Positions 57,409 to 64,000 of a stretch of DNA of 64,000 nt are shown here, piece after piece (the stretch's first letter is position 1; every line of letters begins with the position of its first letter). Position numbers and translations under genes: made by a program. Source of the DNA: Lasiodiplodia sp. COLG20 (Eukaryota; Ascomycota; Dothideomycetes; Botryosphaeriales; Botryosphaeriaceae); the NCBI GenBank assembly GCA_009801085.1, contig VNWV01000003.1, positions 2,232,001-2,296,000 on the forward strand, given 5' to 3'. Under the pieces are notes generated by a model. The model did not search any database. It saw only the letters and a program-made list of their open reading frames with translations, and had not been told where the DNA came from.

Positions 57409-60400
57409 TCATTTCGTGCGGCCCCTTAGCCAAGCGGGTCTCCACCTCGGTTTCGTTGCATTGCCATCTCCCGCATCACTTCCACCGCCCTTCTCACTGA
57501 CCGCAGTCCCGATATCAATCCCGAATCTCCTCCTACCAGAAGAAGATATGCTACCATCACTATCACCAGCGCTGCCACCCCACCACCCCATGCTATACAC
57601 GTTCCCCTCGAAAACACCTCTCTCCTTCAGCTGCTTATCCGACATCCACTCTGCACCCCGTGGTATGCTTGCGAGCAGTTCGCTACCAGCCAACAAACTC
57701 GCCACGGCGGCAATGCTGCACGGGTTATTAGGCAAGACGCGGTCAGTATCCAGCAGCACGGCCGCCAGGAAGGCGCAGAGGAACATGATGGCTAGCAACC
57801 CCTCCAGGATCCGGGTTGAGATGGGGCTCTGCTTGAGGCGAGTGCGCCCGGTGTACAAGATAGTGCCGGTCAACTCGTTTGTATCGCGCTTCTTCCTGCT
57901 GGCCTCAGTGGTACCGTTTTCCAACGACACCCTCTCTTTGTTCAGGAGCTGCGCCATCACCTGCGCGAACACCTTCTCTACCCTGCTCACGAGCTTCTCC
58001 TCATCTTGGACTAGCTCCTCACTCGGCACACCGTCTGGCCCCCAGACCACGAGTCCATACAACGACCCGAAGTCCTCATCTGTGGCGTTGAGCAGGTTCG
58101 GGTTCGCCAGCTGCAACCCAAAGATGTCACCGTCTGAGTCAAAAGACCAAACATCGTCGCCGGAGCTGAATATCTCGCCGTGCCCGATGGCGGGCGCCTC
58201 GGGCGGGCGCTGGTCCATGTCGACGCGGTAGTCGGGCAGACTGAGGGTGACTGTCGCGTCAACCGTCTCAACGTACGGGTAGCAGGCAAGATGCGTGCAT
58301 TGCACGATAGTGTCATTCTCAACACGACCGAAAACCGATATGACAGACGGACAGCCGGGCGCAGGTCCAATCGATTCATTATACGGAGGGCTCTGCCACC
58401 GCCCGAAATAACCGTCGTTTTCGAATTTTGAGTTTGACAGGGCAACAAAGTTGTTGCCAACTGCAACGGAGTAGCCGTCCAGCCATAAGTAGTCGCAGTT
58501 CTGGAACGAGCTGGGGTCCTGTACAGTGCAGTTCGCGACGCCGCGAACAGCGGGCACGGTGGCGCGGAGGCTGGTGGCGTTACTCGCAGTAGATTCAAGG
58601 CTGTGGGAGGACTGCGTCGAAGCAATTTTGAGTTGCGGGATGGCGAGTGTGTCGTAGGTCCACTGCGGGTACGTCAGGTTGCTGGCCAGCACCAGGTTGG
58701 CCGCTACGGCGCCTGAGGAGTAATCACCTCCGGTGGTATTGAAGGTATTCAGTTGCGTGATAGCAACAGTATAGTTTGCTGGGGCTGTCTCCACGTTCAG
58801 CAGACCACTGGTTACGATGGTCAGGAATGGGCTCAGCACAGTTGCTACCGCCACCGCGGCCACAGCCCATTGTTTCCGACCGAGCGCTGCGAACAATGCG
58901 TGAACCCCCAGCTTGTCCAAGTAGCTGTCCATGATGCTCGTGCGGGCGGGGACGCCGCCTTTTTTGCGGAGAGCACTGTAGGGTGCGAATAATTTGGTCG
59001 CGAAATCCAGCATGCCGAACAGTTGGCCCACACCCACCATCACCAGCGTCGGGATGAACGTCCAGGCGTAGTGCGCATAGCGGTTGTTTTGGTCGACATC
59101 AGCCAACCCGTCATGGCCAGTCGAGTACTGGTAGAGAACCTCAAGCGCGACCATCAAGGCTAGCGGGACCGAGATGATGAGCACACGCCCAAGCAACGAT
59201 ACGGCAAAAGGGCGATACCACTCCGGAGGACCATCAGAGTCTTCTGATCGCTGATTTGCACCATCTTGGAGAGATCCCTCATCGTTCGTCTCGATTAGGA
59301 ACTCACACCAAGTAGACGAGCCATTTGAAGCCTGCACTGTGCCCGCGGCGAACTCCTTATCGGGGCCAACCACCTCTTTGACCTTGCTCAATGGCATCGC
59401 TCCCGTCCCGGCAAGGATCCTCATCGTGCCCTCACTGCGCGCTAGGATAGTGGCAAGACCGCCAATTGTGCCCGGGTCGCGCGACATGCGCATGTCGGAC
59501 GAGTTGAGCAGAAGGAACGATGCACCGAAGATGGCAACCAACAAGGCTGCTTCAGTGATCCAGAAAGCCGGTGCTTGCATGGCAAGACGCGTTTCCTGCA
59601 GCACGGTTCTGCCGGTGAGAGTGCTATTTAGATCTCCCTCGGATGAGTTCTGTGTCAGGTAAGTGCTTGCCACCTGCGCTGAGATGGAGCGAAATGTTTG
59701 TCGTAGTCCATCCATGATGCGGTCAATTTCGTCTTCGCCAGATTTGGCTTCTAGTGCCGCCGCGTTGATGAAACCCAGCAACCCATTGTTATTGAGTTGA
59801 TAGTTCGCTAGCTCTATCGACATGAACACCGGGCTCATCATCGTCCAGGCCGAAAAGTTATCCAGTTTCCGCTCACCCTCAAGCAGCGTCATGTTTGCGA
59901 AGGCGAAGCCACTGCTACCGCTAGCTAAATTGGTGATGATGTCCGCAGAACTGGCCGTCTTGCTGAGCGTGACGTTGGCTTTTCGGATGGTGTAACGAGG
60001 CTTGCAGACAATAGCGTACTCAGGCGTATATGTTGACGTAGGTAAGAGAAAGACAGAGGGATCTGCTAGGGTGGACGTGCGTGTCGTCCTAGTAGAATCG
60101 GCTCTTTTAACATTCACACCGATAGTGAAATCGCTGGGGGGATCGTCGAGCTGTATATCGTTTCCTGAAGAATACATTGCAGAACTCGAGGACGAGGTCT
60201 TTGTCTCTATCTGGATGAAAACGTCGTGGGATTGGGATCGAGTGGACACGCCTGGGGCCGATGTGCTTCCGGTAGAAGACAGCCCGGCCGCTGAAACTGT
60301 CTGTGTAGCCATCGTCGAAACTGTCTGCGTGGCTGTCGTGGAATCTCCAGCTAAAAGCGATGCCGGGATCAAACCGGCCGTGCTCGTAGATACGCCACTG

Positions 60401-61664
60401 ACTCTGATCGTCGACATGGCCCCGGCATTCCAGGACCCAGAAACGAAAACCAACCGGTTCCTGTCGGGGCCCTCCGGCTGATCGGGGCAGTATGAACCGT
60501 TGTAGTTCCATAACTGTCTACTCTTGATCTGTACCACCAAATTGGAACAGGAAGGCTCATCGACAGGAGCCAGCCAGACATCTCTTGCGGCATCGTCGGT
60601 GGAAACGGTAAAGCCGTTGCTGTCAAGAAGCGGATTGTTCTTAGACCCAGTGTAGAAGCTATCAGTCACCTTTAGTGGTGTGGCACTACTGCAGTCTAGA
60701 TCGGCGGAAAAGACATCGACGATAGCGGATATATTCTCGATAGATGCTAACAGGTTGCATGTAAGCGTTGTCATATTTTAGCTGAAAATTTGGTTCAGTA
60801 TAGAACTTACAGTGCGAAGAGTTGAACAACTGATAAGCATAATCTTGCGTGGTACCGAGCGGGTATGACAAGTTGTAGAGCAGCCTCCCATAGTAAATTG
60901 ACGCAGGCCTGGCTGTCATGGTGTTGTTGTAGTCGCCAGTGAACAATTCAGTAGCTGTCACCGATCCGCCCTCATAAATGACTGTCACGGTGATGGCTTC
61001 GAATAAGCCGCTCGAAAGTACAACCATAAGCTGCACAATCAGCGCTGCCGCTATGGCGACCGTGACGAACATGTGTGATCTTCTGAAAGATTGCACCAGG
61101 CTAACAACGTTCATGGGGTCCACATAGTCGAGGAAAAGGCTCTTCTCGCACCGTTGAGGAGTACGCTGCAAAGCACTCCAGGGCATCAATTGCTTAGACC
61201 GGTACTCGACTTGCGCCCATAAGGCAGCAATAAATGTGAAGACTGGTTAGAATTAGTGTTATCCACTGTCGTTTGTTGTGTATTTGAGCAGGGGGTATAC
61301 CAGCCGTTGGTCCATACGTCCATAGGTAATAGAACCCATCCCTAGCGGTACTGAAGCCGTCATATTGGTTCGATTGACTGAATAGGACGGCTAAAACAAT
61401 GCCAATAACGATAAAGAGGGCGATAAGAGCCAATAGGAAGATTTTGCGGAGAAAAAATGGCCCCCATAGCTTGTAAGCTAAGTCGTCCGTTCCTACGGTA
61501 TTGGGGACCACCCCAGTCTGGCGTTCTCTTTCAGGTCTGCGGTTGACATTACTGTTGCCGTTCGAGGAGACATCACCTTCCTCCCGATTTATTGGGGCCG
61601 AATTGCTGCCGGCAGCGATTTCCTCGTCAACATGTCGTCTCTTCCAGAACACCGGCAAGCGCAT
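57409..61664 (-). CDS. large DUF3433-family membrane protein
   Basis: Three exons: 61664-61301, 61242-60811 and 60746-57409, giving 1377 residues. The start at MRLPVFWKRRH was chosen because the family part begins soon after (LAYKLWGPFFLRK, first membrane helix). The protein is built from two similar halves. Each has a Trp-containing helix (YYLWTYGPTA; HYAWTFIPTL), a short linker (LMPWSALQR; FAPYSALRK), an SL-D-Y segment, a helix ending in SSGLFE or TSGLLN, a long Ser/Thr/Asn-rich extracytosolic domain with many Asn-x-Ser/Thr sites, and another helix. DUF3433 proteins are fungal surface or vacuolar membrane proteins of unknown role. A degenerate relative lies directly upstream. Confidence 0.88.
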
Positions 61665-62104
61665 TTTCAATAGAAGAACAAGGGAGGCAGCGGGGTAGAA
61701 TGGGCCATCGCTACAGAAGAGCGGTCGCACAAGTGGTTGTGGTACTCGCGTATAATATGTATTGAGCGGCTTTGCGGCACAGCAACCTGTAAGCGCCGAC
61801 CATGGTGGAGCTTCGCTCTGACTGGCTGGACATTGAGTCAGGCCCCGCGAGCCGAACGTTAAGCTTCCTATATTTGGGCGGGCGGCTAACAATTCAAAAA
61901 ACAGAAAAACGGGGCAGCCGCCTGGATTTGGAGATTCACTGTGGTTAAAAGTATGCTTATCTGGGTAGCGAAACAGCGGAGCGATAAAATTGTTTGGACC
62001 GAGCTGAAATGGCCCCTGCAACAATACTGATGTCCGCCCGTTTTCTTTTTTCAACCGGGAGTTAATAGAAAAGTTACCAATGAGGTTTTGTATTTTTTTT
62101 CCTT
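61665..62104. promoter_or_regulatory. DUF3433 gene promoter region
   Basis: 440 bases between the intact gene's start codon and the last recognisable piece of the upstream pseudogene; the open frame running through it carries no family features. Confidence 0.4.
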
Positions 62105-62984
62105 TACAAAATATGGAGCCACGGTAGCCATGACAGCTGTTGGGATGTGTGTCCAGGCATAGCGAATGAAAAAGTCTGCACCATCTATAGCTAGAAATCC
62201 GTGATTGCGCGCGGAGGACTGGTAGAGAAGTCCCCGGCTCGTTGGTCTCAGGTGACTCGATGGCTTCGCTCATTGCGCTCTCAATCTGGAAGTTTTGATG
62301 CCTGCTGTACGCGGAAGCAGTTGCGGTTGTGTTGAATTACTAGTCCCATAAGCGTTTCCCAATCCCTCTTGCACTCATACGTCCGGTGCCTCTTAGGCTC
62401 GTCACTACCATGTCGCTGTGAGATAGGATAGTGGCTAACCCCACTATAATGGACGGGTCTCGTGGCGGAATAATGACGGGAGACTTGAAATCCAAAAACG
62501 GCGTTGCAAGAGTAAGAAACAGAAGAAAAGACTCGATTCGCCAGAATGACAGTGAGTATATCTTAAGTCGCGCCATCCTGGATATGTTTATGCCGGTAAT
62601 GGGGTGTTCCACGGCATTCTTAAGGTACATGTTAGCAAATTGTGCAGACGTAAGGCGAAATAGCTGGGTCAATTCTGCTTTTGTGGTGTTCGCGTTGACA
62701 GTGAAGCTCGCTTGTGCAGTTGTTGCATTGACGAGGGCTTCCATGCCCAGGGTCGAGATGGATGTCTCTGTTTATGCGATCGTTTGTGCGATCGTTTGTG
62801 CGAATGCTTTCAGAATGCTCCAAGAAGTGACGTTAGAAGTACCCGCCAAAGCCAGAAGCTCATTTTCCGACAAGAGGGCAAAAAGAATAGCAACTGCAGC
62901 AATTAATACGATAAACAGAATAACGAAAGACAGAAGGATGGAACGGCGAAGAAAAAAACGGTGTTCAGAGCTTGAGCCTATCAT
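62105..62984 (-). pseudogene. degenerate, truncated DUF3433 paralogue
   Basis: Three separate pieces in family order on the minus strand. (1) 62984-62772: an N-terminal helix (RFFLRRSILLSFVILFIVL) like the first helix of the intact gene, ending in a stop at a duplicated 12-mer. (2) 62744-62340: the end of the first half, with RDPSIIVGLATILSHS and RGTGRMS against RDPGTIGGLATILARS and AGTGAMP in the intact gene, closed by a stop. (3) about 62236-62105: the start of the second half, with LLYQSSARNHGFLA and RYAWTHIPTAVM against VLYQYSTGHDGLA and HYAWTFIPTLVM. The large extracytosolic domain and all sequence after piece 3 are missing. A further frame at 63204-62965 may be the old N-terminal tail. 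Confidence 0.75.
62774..62797 (-). repeat. two tandem copies of a 12-mer in the pseudogene
   Basis: TGCGATCGTTTG occurs twice in direct succession. On the minus strand it reads as repeated Ala-Gln-Thr-Ile and leads straight into a stop, so it lies at one of the breaks of the DUF3433 pseudogene. Confidence 0.8.
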
Positions 62985-64000
62985 CTTGCCGAGAACAGGA
63001 GAGCGCTGAAGCTGCTCTCATCTGTTGTGTCTGATTTGGAGTTCGGCTGGCTGAGGTTTCACGAGGAGCTCTTTGCGGAGTCTCTGGATGATGAAACCGC
63101 GCATGCGGAGTCGAGGTGGCCTCCACACTCGCCGCTCGGTCGCGGTGTTTGTTGCTCACTGAACTCCATCTTGGATTTACCGGGGAGACTAAGCGCGACG
63201 CCATCGGAATAGTAGCAAGGTGTTCATGCTGAGCGTAGCCGTCATTTCGAGCTTTCAGATGTTGTGAGGCACAGCAACTGATCTGCTACAATAGCCGCCG
63301 TACTACGCGACCGGTAGTTGCTATTGGCCCAAAGCGTCCAGGAATACGAAATCACCTTTCCAGCACTACGGTACCACCTGTGGCACCTTCTTCAGCTCTT
63401 CCGGTGCTCGCATCATAGAAGTATGCTGCTTTTCTCTCCTCGAAGCCTTGTGAAGTCCGACAATGCCGAGCTGGCATTTCGCTGGCTCCTTGAGAAGTGA
63501 ATGTAGACGGGAAGATGCAGAAAGGCCTACTGTTTATGTACTTGCAGACGCGCTTGTAGGGGATTTTCTGGCGAACGAAAATGACCCACTTTGTGCTGTG
63601 CCGCCCCCCACCAGCGTAGCGATATAATGCCTCTACGGCGCGTAAGTCACGTGCGCGGCGCAGTCACTCTGCTAAATACTTGGGAGACCCAGTCAACTTT
63701 GAACGAAGGATGGGACCCGCCCCGAGGCCTATTGGACCCCCTCAGTGACTTCCACCACATGGCGTCGCCTTGTGCTTCGAAGGCGTGCAGTATGACACTC
63801 GATGCCGACAACCGACCGACCCCTGCTTTTCATGGACACAGCCTCCGGAGGTTTCCTCGCTGCCGCACGCTCCTCGGCCTGATGGCACCGTTATGCCGAC
63901 TCGATTTGGAGCTGCGATCGGCCAGCACGCGTGCACGATGAAGAGCGGAAATTGCTGAGATATCGCTGACAGTGTGGTGGCAGATTGCATGCATTTGAGC
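62985..64000. other. right edge of window, no supported gene
   Basis: About 1 kb; apart from the possible pseudogene tail at 62985-63204, only short frames without domain content. Confidence 0.5.

Noticed and set aside
57416..57480. tRNA-like look of the segment (AGCCAAGCGGGTCTCC)
   Set aside because: It lies in the C-terminal coding region of the DUF3433 gene, and I could not pair an acceptor stem or find a proper T-loop.
57416..58231. Long plus-strand frame opposite the DUF3433 gene
   Set aside because: It is the shadow of the minus-strand gene, whose frame has family motifs and consistent splicing; the antisense frame has none.
60782..60810. 29-nt intron in the DUF3433 gene (acceptor TTTTCAG)
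   Set aside because: Too short for a fungal intron; the 64-nt version ending at 60747 gives the right phase.
61194..62273. Extended N-terminus of the DUF3433 gene through its upstream open frame
   Set aside because: The frame runs into pseudogene sequence in a wrong frame and has no family features before MRLPVFWKRRH.
1..64000. Secondary metabolite cluster, CRISPR array, rRNA operon or intact transposon
   Set aside because: No PKS/NRPS/terpene synthase core, no regular spaced repeats, no rRNA-like sequence, and no transposase or reverse transcriptase frame seen on either strand.

Overview
The window is nuclear DNA of a filamentous ascomycete (Pezizomycotina; the gene families would suit a Dothideomycete, but the class cannot be fixed from the sequence alone). 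The reasons are genes split by short GT-AG introns of mostly 47-110 nt, C-ending codon preference, CT-rich leaders, and fungal families such as RTA1-like, Zn2Cys6 regulator, DUF3433 and an INP2/vezatin-like protein. I rebuilt exons by hand from splice signals and reading phase. All multi-exon models below sum to an exact multiple of three and join recognisable protein blocks across each junction.

Layout. 1-12 kb: 3' end of an alpha/beta hydrolase, an RTA1-like seven-helix protein, the GATOR1/SEACIT subunit NPR2, a BAP31-like ER protein, the SAGA subunit NGG1/ADA3 and, divergently, a membrane RING-H2 ubiquitin ligase. 12.9-25 kb: an MFS transporter diverging from the ERAD protein HRD3/SEL1L, an amidase, the Ran GTPase and the proteasome assembly chaperone NAS2/PSMD9. 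25-38 kb: a RhoGEF, an SBDS-like RTC3 protein, a concentrative nucleoside transporter (CNT) followed by a Zn2Cys6 regulator. 38-41 kb is gene-poor and holds a 46-codon N-terminal remnant of a zinc alcohol dehydrogenase. 41.4-53.6 kb: a vezatin/INP2-like membrane protein, a conserved-looking protein of unknown function, EMC6, an intronless coiled-coil protein of unknown function, dynein intermediate chain and ATP synthase subunit e. 54.3-64 kb changes character: a doubtful Ser-rich ORF, a roughly 2.6-kb gene-poor and apparently AT-richer stretch with a small Cys-rich ORF, then a very large DUF3433 membrane protein with a decayed, truncated copy of the same family directly upstream.

Most genes are housekeeping and unrelated to each other; I see no biosynthetic cluster, CRISPR array, rRNA, tRNA or intact transposon. 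Several genes share ER or ubiquitin themes (BAP31, RING ligase, HRD3, EMC6, NAS2), but they are dispersed and I read no joint system into this. The parts most worth a second look are the DUF3433 tandem pair with its degenerate member, the alcohol dehydrogenase remnant that still has a TATA-like element and leader, the Cys-rich ORF in the gene-poor stretch, and three genes I cannot assign.
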